In this document: piece by piece, positions 51,674 to 60,157 of the stretch
How positions within the stretch are numbered: position 1 is the first letter of the stretch
How the letters are laid out: every line of letters begins with the position of its first letter
Assembly (NCBI GenBank): GCA_963760405.1
Contig: CAVXCV010000002.1
Location: forward strand, 62,001-126,000
Length of the DNA: 64,000 nucleotides
Direction of reading: 5' to 3'
From: RYN-230 sp963760405
GTDB taxonomy: Bacteria; Actinomycetota; Actinomycetes; Streptosporangiales; Streptosporangiaceae
Translations under genes and position numbers: made by a program
Notes under the pieces: model-generated
Told to the model about the DNA's origin: nothing
Seen by the model: only the letters and a program-made list of their open reading frames with translations
Database searches by the model: none

Positions 51674-54003
51674 GAGTCGCCGCGGTGCCTGCGCTCGCGG
51701 TGCCGGGTGCGGTGACTGTCCCCGCCACCATCCTGGCCGCCCCGGCTGCCGCGGTCATGGTCGCGGCCGCCACCCTCGCTGCTGGCCGGGGCGCCTGCGC
51801 CCTCGCCGCCGCCAGCCGCCGCCTCACGCTCGACGACCTCGACCGGCACCAGCGACAGCTTGCCGCGGTCGTCGATCTCACGGATCTCGACCTGGATCTT
51901 GTCGCCGACCTTGACCACGTCGTCGACGTTGTCGATCCGGGCCCCGCCGTGCAGCTTGCGCAGCTGGGTGATGTGCAGCAGCCCGTCCTTGCCGGGGAGC
52001 AGCGAGATGAACGCGCCGAACGTGGTGGTCTTGACCACGGTGCCGAGGAACCGCTCGCCCACTTCCGGCATGTGCGGGTTGGCGATCGCGTTGATCGTGG
52101 CCCGGGCGGCCTCGGCGGACGGGCCGTCGGTCGCACCGATGTAGATGGTGCCGTCGTCCTCGATCGTGATCTCGGCGCCGGTGTCCTCCTGGATCGAGTT
52201 GATCATCTTGCCCTTGGGCCCGATCACCTCGCCGATCTTGTCCACCGGGACCTTGATCGTGATGATCCGCGGCGCCTGCGGGCTCATCTCCGCCGGCTCG
52301 TCGATCGCCTCGCGCATGACTTCCAGGATGGTCAGCCGGGCTCCCCGCGCCTGCTTCAGCGCGGCGCCGAGCACGGCGGCCGGGATCCCGTCCAGCTTGG
52401 TGTCCAGCTGCAGGGCAGTCACGATGTCCTTGGTGCCGGCCACCTTGAAGTCCATGTCGCCGAACGCGTCCTCGGCGCCGAGGATGTCGGTCAGCGTCAC
52501 GTACTGGCCGCCCTCGTGGATCAGGCCCATCGCGATGCCGGACACCATGTCCTTGAGCGGGACACCCGCGTCGAGCAGCGACATGGTGGACGCACACACA
52601 GAACCCATCGAGGTAGACCCGTTGGATCCGATCGCCTCGGAGACCTGGCGGATCGCGTACGGGAACTGCTCACGGCTGGGCAGCACCGGCAGCAGGGCCC
52701 GCTCGGCCAGGGCACCGTGGCCGATCTCGCGGCGCTTGGGCGAGCCGACCCGGCCGGTCTCCCCGGTGGAGTACGGCGGGAAGTTGTAGTTGTGCATGTA
52801 CCGCTTGGTCCGGTCCGGGTTCAGCGTGTCGATCATCTGCTCCATGCGCAGCATGTTCAGCGTGGTCACGCCCAGGATCTGGGTCTCCCCGCGCTCGAAC
52901 AGCGCTGAGCCGTGCGTCCGGGGCAGCACGTGCGCCTCGGCGGACAGCTGCCGGATGTCGGTCAGCCCGCGGCCGTCGATCCGCACGCCGTCGGCGATGA
53001 CCCGGTCCCGGACGAGCTTCTTGGTCAGCGCGCGGAACGCTGCGCTGATCTCCTTCTCGCGGCCCTCGAACTGGCTGGCCAGCTTCTCCGCGGCCAGTGC
53101 CTTGACCCGGTCGGTCTCGGCCTCGCGGTCCTGCTTGCCCGCGATGGTCAGGGCCCGGGCCAGCTCCTCGGACACGGCCTGGGCCAGCGCGTCGTAGGTG
53201 TCGGCCTGGTAGTCCTCGAAGACCGGGAACTGGGCCGTCGGCTTGGCGGCCCGGTCGGCCACCGACTGCTGCGCCTCGCAGAGCAGCTTGATGAACGGCT
53301 TGGCCGCCTCCAGGCCCTGCGGGACCGTGTCCTCGGTGGGCGCCACGGCGCCGCTGGCCGGGTCGGCCAGCAGGTCCAGCGTGGTCGCGGTGGACTCCGC
53401 CTCGACCATCATGATCGCCACGTCGCCGTCCGGCAGCACCCGGCCGGCCACCACCATGTCGAAGGTGGCGTCCGCGAGCTGCTCATGCGTGGGGAATCCG
53501 ACCCACTGGCCCTTGATCAGGGCGACCCGCACCCCGCCGATCGGGCCGGAGAACGGCAGCCCGGACAGCAGCGTGGACATCGAGGCGGCGTTGATGGCCA
53601 CCACGTCGTACAGGTGATCCGGGTTCAGCGACAGGATCGTCTCAACCACCTGCACCTCGTTGCGCAGGCCCTTGACGAACGAGGGCCGCAGCGGCCGGTC
53701 GATCAGCCGGCAGGTCAGGATCGCGTCCTCGGACGGCCGTCCTTCCCGGCGGAAGAACGAGCCGGGGATGCGGCCGATCGCGTACATCCGCTCCTCGACG
53801 TCCACGGTGAGCGGGAAGAAGTCCAGCCCCTCCCTGGGGTGCTTGCCAACGGTGGTGGCGGACAGGATGACCGTGTCATCGTCGAGGTACGCGACAGCGG
53901 AACCCGCCGCCTGGCGGGCGAGCCGACCAGTTTCGAACTTAATCGTGTGAGTGCCGAAAGCGCCGTTATCGATGACGGCTTCGGCGGTATGCACACCCTC
54001 CAC
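51670..54003 (-). CDS. pnp: polyribonucleotide nucleotidyltransferase (PNPase)
   Basis: Phosphorolytic 3'-5' exoribonuclease, also able to add tails; part of RNA turnover. 777 aa from GTG 54003, which follows AAGGAGGTCTCACCC; the frame extends 54 codons upstream without support. Two RNase PH domains (EFETG-like start; second with GETQILGVTTL and FPPYSTGE), then KH (VPVDKIGEVIGPKGKMIN in parts KIGEVIGPKGK) and S1 (LGTVVKTTTFGAFISL) domains. The tail after residue 730 is Gly/Ser/His/Arg-rich. Coupled to the M16 gene by a 4-nt overlap. Confidence 0.97.
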   Translation of the reverse strand: MEGVHTAEAVIDNGAFGTHTIKFETGRLARQAAGSAVAYLDDDTVILSATTVGKHPREGLDFFPLTVDVEERMYAIGRIPGSFFRREGRPSEDAILTCRLIDRPLRPSFVKGLRNEVQVVETILSLNPDHLYDVVAINAASMSTLLSGLPFSGPIGGVRVALIKGQWVGFPTHEQLADATFDMVVAGRVLPDGDVAIMMVEAESTATTLDLLADPASGAVAPTEDTVPQGLEAAKPFIKLLCEAQQSVADRAAKPTAQFPVFEDYQADTYDALAQAVSEELARALTIAGKQDREAETDRVKALAAEKLASQFEGREKEISAAFRALTKKLVRDRVIADGVRIDGRGLTDIRQLSAEAHVLPRTHGSALFERGETQILGVTTLNMLRMEQMIDTLNPDRTKRYMHNYNFPPYSTGETGRVGSPKRREIGHGALAERALLPVLPSREQFPYAIRQVSEAIGSNGSTSMGSVCASTMSLLDAGVPLKDMVSGIAMGLIHEGGQYVTLTDILGAEDAFGDMDFKVAGTKDIVTALQLDTKLDGIPAAVLGAALKQARGARLTILEVMREAIDEPAEMSPQAPRIITIKVPVDKIGEVIGPKGKMINSIQEDTGAEITIEDDGTIYIGATDGPSAEAARATINAIANPHMPEVGERFLGTVVKTTTFGAFISLLPGKDGLLHITQLRKLHGGARIDNVDDVVKVGDKIQVEIREIDDRGKLSLVPVEVVEREAAAGGGEGAGAPASSEGGGRDHDRGSRGGQDGGGDSHRTRHRERRHRGDS

Positions 54004-54280
54004 GGGTGAGACCTCCTTGACTGAAGGTCCCGCGGTACCCGCCACCGGTAGCACGCGGTTCGGGCCAGGTGACTGAGGCCAGCTGGCTGAGCCGACGGCA
54101 GGCCCGGTCTTCGATCGAAGCCCTCGGCCCGCGCTGCGGCTGGCTAGCGCTGTGCTGATGAGCACTGCGGCGTGCTAGCGCACATCGCGACCCGAGAACC
54201 ACTACCGAGGACCGGTCCTGGCGCCCTGAGCGCTCCGGGGTCCGGGGCCGCGGGAGGTCGTTCTTGAGTTGTCTCCGGGC

Positions 54281-54550
54281 CTACCTGCGCAGGCCCAGCT
54301 TGCTGATGAGCGCACGGTAGCGCTCGATGTCGGTGCGGGCCAGGTACTGCAGCAGGCGCCGGCGGCGCCCGACCAGCAGCAACAGGCCGTGGCGGCTGTG
54401 GTGATCATGCTTGTGCACCTTGAGGTGCTCAGTCAGATCGGTGATCCGCCTCGTCAGCAGCGCGACCTGGACCTCCGGCGAGCCGGTGTCACCCTCATTG
54501 GTCGCGTTATCCGCGATGATCTCCTTCTTCACGGCTGTGTCCAGCGGCAC
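54281..54550 (-). CDS. rpsO: 30S ribosomal protein S15
   Basis: S15 of 89 aa, exact family length, binding 16S rRNA in the small subunit platform. GTG 54550 start (PLDTAVKKEIIADNA), then GDTGSPEVQVALLTRRI, LKVHKHDHHSRHGLL and the end YRALISKLGLRR. The frame continues upstream but without likeness. 277 nt separate it from pnp, the usual rpsO-pnp order, where PNPase autoregulation or attenuation is known in other bacteria. Confidence 0.98.
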   Translation of the reverse strand: MPLDTAVKKEIIADNATNEGDTGSPEVQVALLTRRITDLTEHLKVHKHDHHSRHGLLLLVGRRRRLLQYLARTDIERYRALISKLGLRR

Positions 54551-54984
54551 GTGGGATTCCTTATCTCTGCTGCCCGGTACGGGCCGCCCGCGGGGGCCTG
54601 CCCTCGGGCGATTCTCGTGGTACGTGATGGGTGGAGCTCGCCGGAAGGTAAGCACTGGGAGCCCCTCGGCCAGCCACTTGAGGGTGCAGCTGACCAAGCC
54701 GGAATACACCGGCCGTTACCCCAAAGGTATCACGCTGGCCGGCTGCCAGGTGACGCTGCGCCGTGGGCCGGGCGCTGGCAGGTGCTCCCGGCGGGGCTGG
54801 CCGGCGACGGGACGTTCGGCCGACTTTAGTCCCTACGCACGCCAGCGCGCAGGGAGGAAGCTAGGTACCGGAAGCTTGGTGCGCTTAGTCTCGCCCGACC
54901 CGGGAGAACGACCCGGCGGCGCACCGGGCTCCGGGACGTGTGCGCGCTGGTCGCTGTCGTGGCGGGGGCCAGCGCGCACACCAG
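54551..54984. other. intergenic region between ribF and rpsO
   Basis: No gene is supported in these 434 bases. The right end holds the ribF terminator hairpin (54938-54981). The left part, next to rpsO, should hold the rpsO-pnp promoter. No riboswitch-like structure was recognised. Confidence 0.6.
54938..54981 (-). terminator. perfect 13-bp hairpin after ribF
   Basis: Arms 54938-54950 and 54969-54981 (GTGTGCGCGCTGG and its exact complement) flank an 18-nt loop and lie 3 nt past the ribF stop. It separates the nusA-ribF part of the cluster from rpsO-pnp. Confidence 0.65.
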
Positions 54985-55944
54985 TCACCCGGGGCCACCG
55001 ACCAGTTCGCGGGCTTCGCCGGCATCACGGTGCATCTGCTCGATGAGCGCGTCCGCGGACTCGAACCGGACCATGCCGCGCAGCCGGGCCGCGAAGTCGA
55101 CCGCCACGTGCACGCCGTACAGGTCGAGGTCGTCCCGGTCCAGCGCATAGGCCTCGACGACGCGCTCCCGCCCGTCGAACGTGGGGTTCGCGCCCACCGA
55201 GATAGCGGCTGGCCAGCGCTCCGCCTGCTGGCCGTCAGCATCCAGGCTGGCCAGCCAGCCCGCGTAGACGCCGTCCGCCGGGATGGCCGGGTAGGGCGGC
55301 GTCTCCAGGTTCGCGGTCGGGAAGCCGAGGGCCCGCCCGCGCTGCTGGCCGCGCACCACGACACCTTCCACCCGGTGCGGGCGGCCCAGGTCGTGCGCGG
55401 CCCCGGTCACGTCGCCCGCGTTGAGCAGGTCCCTGATCTCGCTGGAGGAGATGGTGACGCCGTGCTCGGCGAGCAGCGCCACGCCCTCCGCGCCGAACTC
55501 GTATTTCTCGCCGAGTTCGGCCAGCAGGGCGACATCGCCGACCGCGCGGTGGCCGAACCGGAAGTTCTCCCCGACCACTACCTGGGCCGCGTGCAGCCGG
55601 TCCACCAGGACCGCCTGCACGAATTCATCTGGAGTCAGCTGGGAGAAGGGCTGCGTGAACGGCAGCACGCAGACCGCGCCGGCGCCGTGGCTGCCCAGCA
55701 ACTGCACCCGGCGGCGCACCGTGCAGAGCAGCGGCGGATGCGAGCCAGGCCGGACCACTTCGTCTGGGTGCGGGTCAAAGGTGACGACCACGAGCGGCAG
55801 CCGGAGGCCTGCCGCGACTTCGGCGGCCCCGGCCACGATGCGCTGATGGCCGCGGTGCACCCCGTCGAAGACACCTATGGTCACCACGGAGGAGCCCCAG
55901 CCCGTGGGCACCTCCGCCAGGCCCTGCCAGCGCTGCACGGTCAT
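54985..55944 (-). CDS. ribF: bifunctional riboflavin kinase / FAD synthetase
   Basis: Makes FMN and FAD from riboflavin. 319 aa. N-terminal FAD-synthetase (nucleotidyl-transferase) domain: VVTIGVFDGVHRGHQRIV and the ISSSEIRDLL motif near residue 170. C-terminal riboflavin kinase domain: GRALGFPTANLE, DGVYAGW, SVGANPTFDGRERVVEAY. Usually directly behind truB; here an AroG-type gene lies between, 115 nt upstream. Confidence 0.96.
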   Translation of the reverse strand: MTVQRWQGLAEVPTGWGSSVVTIGVFDGVHRGHQRIVAGAAEVAAGLRLPLVVVTFDPHPDEVVRPGSHPPLLCTVRRRVQLLGSHGAGAVCVLPFTQPFSQLTPDEFVQAVLVDRLHAAQVVVGENFRFGHRAVGDVALLAELGEKYEFGAEGVALLAEHGVTISSSEIRDLLNAGDVTGAAHDLGRPHRVEGVVVRGQQRGRALGFPTANLETPPYPAIPADGVYAGWLASLDADGQQAERWPAAISVGANPTFDGRERVVEAYALDRDDLDLYGVHVAVDFAARLRGMVRFESADALIEQMHRDAGEARELVGGPG

Positions 55945-56059
55945 GCTCCTTCGATCGTCGCTCGCGGACAGGCCCGCAGCCCGCCGCCCTCATCTCCCGG
56001 CGGAAGGCCCGCAGCCTGCCGTTCTCACCTCAAGACTGCCATGCCCGGCGCGGGCCCGG

Positions 56060-57163
56060 TTACGGAGCCGGTGCGACCGCGCGGCGCCCAGCGGCCCGCG
56101 GCGGGCTCGCGCCGCGGCGGCGCCGGACGGCCGCGGCGAGGCTGTTCAGCACGCCAGCGGTGGTGTCGATGTCCATGCAGGCGTCGGTGACGCTCTGCCC
56201 GTAGGCCAGCTGCGCCGGATCGCCGGGTTCCTGCCGCCCGTCGCGCAGGAAGCTTTCCAGCATCACCCCCACGATGCCCCACTCCCCCGCGCTGACCTGC
56301 CCTGCCAGTGCATCCGCCACGATCGGCTGACGGCGGTGGTCCTTGCTGCTGTTGCCATGGCTGGCATCCACCATCACCCGCCGGGCCAGTCCGGCCCCGG
56401 CCGTCATCTCCAGGGCCGCGGCCACGTGGCTGGCATCATAGTTCGGGCCCGGCCGGCCACCACGCAGGATGACATGACAGTCCGGATTGCCCGCCGTGTG
56501 CACGACCGCCGCCGCGCCCGCCAGGGTGACGCCGAAGAACGTGTGCCCCTCGGCCGCGGCCCGGCAGGCGTCCACGGCGACCCGGACATCGCCGTCCGTG
56601 CCGTTCTTGAACCCGACCGGCATGGACAGGCCAGAGGCCAGCTGCCGGTGGACCTGGCTCTCCGTGGTCCGTGCCCCGATCGCGCCCCAGGCCACGGCGT
56701 CGGCGATGTACTGCGGGGTGATCGGGTCCAGCCACTCACAACCCACGGGTACCCCCAGTCCCACCACGTCCAGCAGGAACCGCCGCGCCAGCCGCAGGCC
56801 CCGGTGCACGTCATGGCTGCCGTCCATGCCGGGGTCGTTGATGAGGCCCTTCCAGCCGGTGACCGTGCGTGGCTTCTCGAAGTACACCCGCATCACGACC
56901 AGCAGATCATCGTGCAGCGCCCCGCGCAGCCCGGCCAGCCGGCGGGCGTATTCCAGGCCTGCCACCGGGTCGTGCACCGAGCACGGGCCGACCACCACCA
57001 GCAGCCGGTCATCGGCCCCGTCCAGCACCGCACGGACCTCAGCGCGCGCCTGCGCGACCGTTTCCGACGCGCTGACCTGCAGCGGCAGTTCCTCCAGCAG
57101 CGCCGCGGGCGAGAGCAACGGCTCATAACCCAGCACCCGGGTATCGCTGGTGTGCGGCATCAT
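56060..57163 (-). CDS. 3-deoxy-7-phosphoheptulonate synthase, class I (AroG/F/H type)
   Basis: DAHP synthase: condenses phosphoenolpyruvate and erythrose-4-phosphate, first step of the shikimate pathway. 367 aa, type I-alpha length. VVGPCSVHDP near residue 58, YFEKPRTVTGWKGLINDPGMDGS in parts YFEKPRT and GWKGLINDP, GARTTESQVHR, GFKNGTDGD, VMVDASHGNSSKDH and GVMLESFL are all present. Actinobacteria mostly use class II DAHP synthases, so this is a second type. It interrupts the usual truB-ribF pair, 71 nt after truB and 115 nt before ribF, on the same strand. ATG follows GGAGGGAGC. The last 25 residues are an Arg/Ala/Pro-rich extension. Confidence 0.94.
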   Translation of the reverse strand: MMPHTSDTRVLGYEPLLSPAALLEELPLQVSASETVAQARAEVRAVLDGADDRLLVVVGPCSVHDPVAGLEYARRLAGLRGALHDDLLVVMRVYFEKPRTVTGWKGLINDPGMDGSHDVHRGLRLARRFLLDVVGLGVPVGCEWLDPITPQYIADAVAWGAIGARTTESQVHRQLASGLSMPVGFKNGTDGDVRVAVDACRAAAEGHTFFGVTLAGAAAVVHTAGNPDCHVILRGGRPGPNYDASHVAAALEMTAGAGLARRVMVDASHGNSSKDHRRQPIVADALAGQVSAGEWGIVGVMLESFLRDGRQEPGDPAQLAYGQSVTDACMDIDTTAGVLNSLAAAVRRRRGASPPRAAGRRAVAPAP

Positions 57164-57234
57164 GCTCCCTCCGGGAAGTGTCCAGCTTTCCTGGCCGTTC
57201 AGCGCCCCCGCCGGGCGGCCTGGCCCCAGCCAGG

Positions 57235-58101
57235 CTAGGGCACGAACACAGCCAGCGGCCGGGCCTGCCCGTGCTTCTCCTCGACCAGCGCGATGAGCGT
57301 GCCGTCCGGGCCGAACGCGGCCACCGGCCCAGCGGGCGGCACGGCCGCGTCCTGGCCGGTGCCGGGCAGCCGGCCGCCGTGGCCGAGAACCCGCGCTTCA
57401 TCGGCGCTGAGCTGCCGGCTCGGGAACGCGGCCGCGGCCGCGGCGGCCAGCGGCAGCACGTCCAGCCGGTCAGCGAGCTGGTCCAGGGTGCGGGCCGCGG
57501 TGAGGTCGTACGGGCCGACCCGGGTCCGCCGGAGCATGGTCAGGTGACCGCCGACGCCGAGCGCCTCCCCCATGTCCCGGGCGAGGGCACGGATGTAGGT
57601 GCCGCTGGAGCAGCACACTGACACCGCCACGTCCAGCAGTTCACCCGCTGGCCGCAGGTCCAGCACCTGGAAGGACCACACGGTGACCGGCCGGGCGGCG
57701 AGCACCGGCGGCGCGCCCTCCCGGGCCAGCTGGTAGGACCGCTGGCCGGCCACCTTGATCGCGCTGACGGCGGGCGGCACCTGCTGGATCTCCCCGGTCA
57801 GCGCGGCGGCAGCAGCACTGACCGCAGCCGCGGTCAGCTCGCTGGCCGGGGCGCCGGAGCTGATGGTGCCCTCGGCGTCACCGGTGTCGGTGGCCTGGCC
57901 GAGCCTGATCGTGGCCAGGTACTCCTTATCGGTGAGGGTGAGGTGGCCGAGCAGCCGGGTGGCCTTTTCCACGCCGACGACCAGCACCCCGGTGGCCATC
58001 GGATCGAGCGTGCCGGCATGACCCACCCGGCGGGTGCCTGCCAGCCGGCGGACCCGCGCCACCACATCGTGTGAGGTCATGCCGTCCGGCTTGTCCACCA
58101 C
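57235..58101 (-). CDS. truB: tRNA pseudouridine(55) synthase
   Basis: Forms pseudouridine 55 in the T-loop of tRNAs. At least 288 aa. VDKPDGMTSHDVV at the start, catalytic Asp in GHAGTLDPMATGVLVVG, KEYLATIRLGQATDT, and CSSGTYIRALARDMG. The start is not fully clear: GTG 58101 begins right at the conserved VDKP, whereas the frame continues upstream through a Gly-Gly-Pro repeat (GGPGGPGGPGGLIV, the LIV being normal TruB sequence) without any ATG or GTG before a TGA at about 58166. A start shift or lost base is possible. It lies 63 nt after nrnA. Confidence 0.94.
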   Translation of the reverse strand: MVDKPDGMTSHDVVARVRRLAGTRRVGHAGTLDPMATGVLVVGVEKATRLLGHLTLTDKEYLATIRLGQATDTGDAEGTISSGAPASELTAAAVSAAAAALTGEIQQVPPAVSAIKVAGQRSYQLAREGAPPVLAARPVTVWSFQVLDLRPAGELLDVAVSVCCSSGTYIRALARDMGEALGVGGHLTMLRRTRVGPYDLTAARTLDQLADRLDVLPLAAAAAAAFPSRQLSADEARVLGHGGRLPGTGQDAAVPPAGPVAAFGPDGTLIALVEEKHGQARPLAVFVP

Positions 58102-58164
58102 GATCAGCCCGCCCGGCCCGCCCGGGCCGCCCGGGCCGCCTGGCCGGATGTGCCCGGGACACCG

Positions 58165-59262
58165 TCAGCCGCCTTCCGCCAGCAGTACCCGCAGCTGGGC
58201 CATGATCTCGTCGGCCGGGCCGGCCGCGGTGAAACCGGCCGCGCTGCGGTGCCCGCCGCCGCCCAGCTGGGAGCAGGCCCGGCCGACGTCCACCTTGCCC
58301 TTGGAGCGCGTGGAGACCTGCCACAGGCCGTCGTCGGACTGCTTGAGCACGACGGCCACGTCCGCCTCGTCCGTGCGCCGCACCACGTCGATGACGGCCT
58401 CGACCGCATCGAGGGGCAGGCCGCGGGCGGCCCGGTCGACGCGGCTGACCGTGGTCCAGACCAGGCCATGGCCACCGGCCGCGGCTGGCTCCAGCACCGC
58501 CCGGCCGAGCACGGCGGACAGCAGGCCCAGGTAACCGAACGGGGCGCGGTCCCACAGCTCGCGGGCCACTCCGCCGGGCTCGATGCCGGTGCTGAGCAGC
58601 CGGGCCGCCATCGTGTGCACGGCCGGCGTGGTCGCCGGGTACTTGAACGACCCGGTGTCGGCGACCAGCCCGGCGTAGAGGCCGAACGCGATGTCCCGGG
58701 TCAGCTCGGCGCCCAGCGCGGCGATCAGGTCCAGGGCCAGCACCGCGGTGGCCGCGGCGACCGGGTCGATCAGGTGGACGGTGCCGAACCTGGTGTTCGA
58801 GGCGTGGTGATCGATGACGATCAGGTTCCCGGCGCGGGCGGCGTTCCCGGCCAGCAGGCCCAGCCGGTCGATGCTGCCCGCGTCGAACGTGATCATGAGC
58901 CCGGGGCGGTGCGGGTAGGCCCCAGGCGGGCTGAGCAAGCCGGCCGCGGCCAGGCCGGCACCATCCTGGCCGGCCGTGGCGCCGGGCAGGAAGCGGAGGA
59001 TCTGCGGGACCTCGAAGGGCTCGTCGCCGAACGAGGCGATGACCCGTGGCGGCGGCCCGGGCCGGCGGCCGGGGGCGCGCAGGGCATGCGCCACCGCCAG
59101 CATCGAGCCGAGCGCGTCCGCGTCCGGCCGGACGTGGCAGGCGAGGCAGATCTCGTCCGCGCTGTCGATCAGCTGGACCGCCCGGCCCAGCTCACCAGCC
59201 AGGGCGGCCGCGGCTCCGGCCGGGCCTTCCGTGGTCACGGGATGGCTCGACGCGGCAGTCAC
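58165..59262 (-). CDS. nrnA: DHH-family bifunctional oligoribonuclease / PAP phosphatase
   Basis: NrnA-type phosphoesterase that degrades very short RNAs and dephosphorylates 3'-phosphoadenosine-5'-phosphate. 365 aa. DHH domain: CHVRPDADALGSML, TFDAGSIDRLG, VIDHHASNTRFG (the DHH motif), ADTGSFKYPATT. The DHHA1 domain follows with STRSKGKVDVGRACSQLGGGGHRSAAGF, given here as DVGRACSQLGGGGHRSAAGF. Its ATG overlaps the rbfA stop by 4 nt; the position between rbfA and truB is conserved. Confidence 0.95.
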   Translation of the reverse strand: MTAASSHPVTTEGPAGAAAALAGELGRAVQLIDSADEICLACHVRPDADALGSMLAVAHALRAPGRRPGPPPRVIASFGDEPFEVPQILRFLPGATAGQDGAGLAAAGLLSPPGAYPHRPGLMITFDAGSIDRLGLLAGNAARAGNLIVIDHHASNTRFGTVHLIDPVAAATAVLALDLIAALGAELTRDIAFGLYAGLVADTGSFKYPATTPAVHTMAARLLSTGIEPGGVARELWDRAPFGYLGLLSAVLGRAVLEPAAAGGHGLVWTTVSRVDRAARGLPLDAVEAVIDVVRRTDEADVAVVLKQSDDGLWQVSTRSKGKVDVGRACSQLGGGGHRSAAGFTAAGPADEIMAQLRVLLAEGG

Positions 59263-59774
59263 GGTGGTGAGTATCCCGCGCCGTGATCACTGGCGGTGGA
59301 CGTTCCGCCGAGAAGATCTCCAGGTGAGCCGCTGTCCGCCGGGTCGTCATCCACTGCGCCAGGCGGCTCGCGGTACGGGTCCGGGTCGCCTGCGGGCACC
59401 GCGCCCTCGCGCACCACGGCCAGCCGGGCGTCCGCCTCCCGGGCCCGGGCCACCAGGTCCTCCATGTGCCTGGCCCCTTCCGGCAGGGTGTCGGCGACGA
59501 ACGTGAGGGAGGGGGTGTGCCGGAGCCCGGTCTGCCGCCCGACCTCGGTCCGGATCAGGCCGGTCGCGCTGGCCAGCGCAGCGGCGGTGGCCGCGTGCTC
59601 CGCGGCGGAGCCGTACACCGTGTAGAAGACGGTCGCCTCGCGCAGGTCCCCGGTCAGCCGGGCCTCGGTCACCGTGACAAAGCCGAGCCGGGGGTCCTTG
59701 ATCCGCCGCTCCAGCATGTCGGCCACGATCTGCGCGATCCGGTCCGCGAGTTTGCGTGCCCGCGCCTGGTCCAT
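59259..59774 (-). CDS. rbfA: 30S ribosome-binding factor A
   Basis: Small-subunit maturation and cold-shock factor. 171 aa; the KH-like core is residues 1-115 (ADRIAQIVADMLERRIKDPR, GFVTVTEARLTGDLREATVF, RTEVGRQTGLRHTPSLTFVAD), followed by an acidic, Pro/Ser-rich tail longer than in most relatives. It lies 7 nt after the DUF503 gene and overlaps nrnA by 4 nt. Confidence 0.96.
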   Translation of the reverse strand: MDQARARKLADRIAQIVADMLERRIKDPRLGFVTVTEARLTGDLREATVFYTVYGSAAEHAATAAALASATGLIRTEVGRQTGLRHTPSLTFVADTLPEGARHMEDLVARAREADARLAVVREGAVPAGDPDPYREPPGAVDDDPADSGSPGDLLGGTSTASDHGAGYSPP

Positions 59775-59781
59775 GGGTGGC

Positions 59782-60078
59782 TCACTCCTCCTCAGTCAGC
59801 AGCCGCTGCCGCGCGGACAGCAACTCGATGTCCGGGCGCTCCGCCACGAGGCGCTCACACGCGCCGATCACCTCCAGCGCGTGCGCGGCCGTCGAGGACA
59901 CCACGGCCACGCCGATCTCGGCCCGCCGGTGCAGGCCGGCCTGACCGGTCTCGGCCACGGCAACGCCCGGGTGACGACGGCGGACCTCGGCGACCACCGA
60001 GGCTACCGCCGACCGTTTCTGCTTGAGCGACCGGACATCGCCGAGCAGCACGTCCAGGGTCAGCGCGGCTACGTACAC
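59782..60078 (-). CDS. DUF503 (YlxP-like) protein
   Basis: Small protein of 98 aa of the DUF503/YlxP family, always near infB-rbfA in Gram-positive bacteria and probably ribosome-linked. MYVAALTLDVLLGDVRSLKQKRS at the start is diagnostic in its VRSLKQKRS part; VAVAETGQAGLHRRAEIGVAV continues the fold. It sits 79 nt after infB and 7 nt before rbfA. Confidence 0.95.
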   Translation of the reverse strand: MYVAALTLDVLLGDVRSLKQKRSAVASVVAEVRRRHPGVAVAETGQAGLHRRAEIGVAVVSSTAAHALEVIGACERLVAERPDIELLSARQRLLTEEE

Positions 60079-60157
60079 CGCGGCCGTCCTGGGCGGGCGG
60101 GCCGGTATCCCGGGCGGGCCGGCCGCGGGCGTGCCCGCGGGCCGGCCCTCGTGCTGA

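Noticed and set aside
54004..54165. 54-codon N-terminal extension of PNPase
   Set aside because: GTG 54003 has an AAGGAGG site and starts the conserved sequence; the extension covers the leader.
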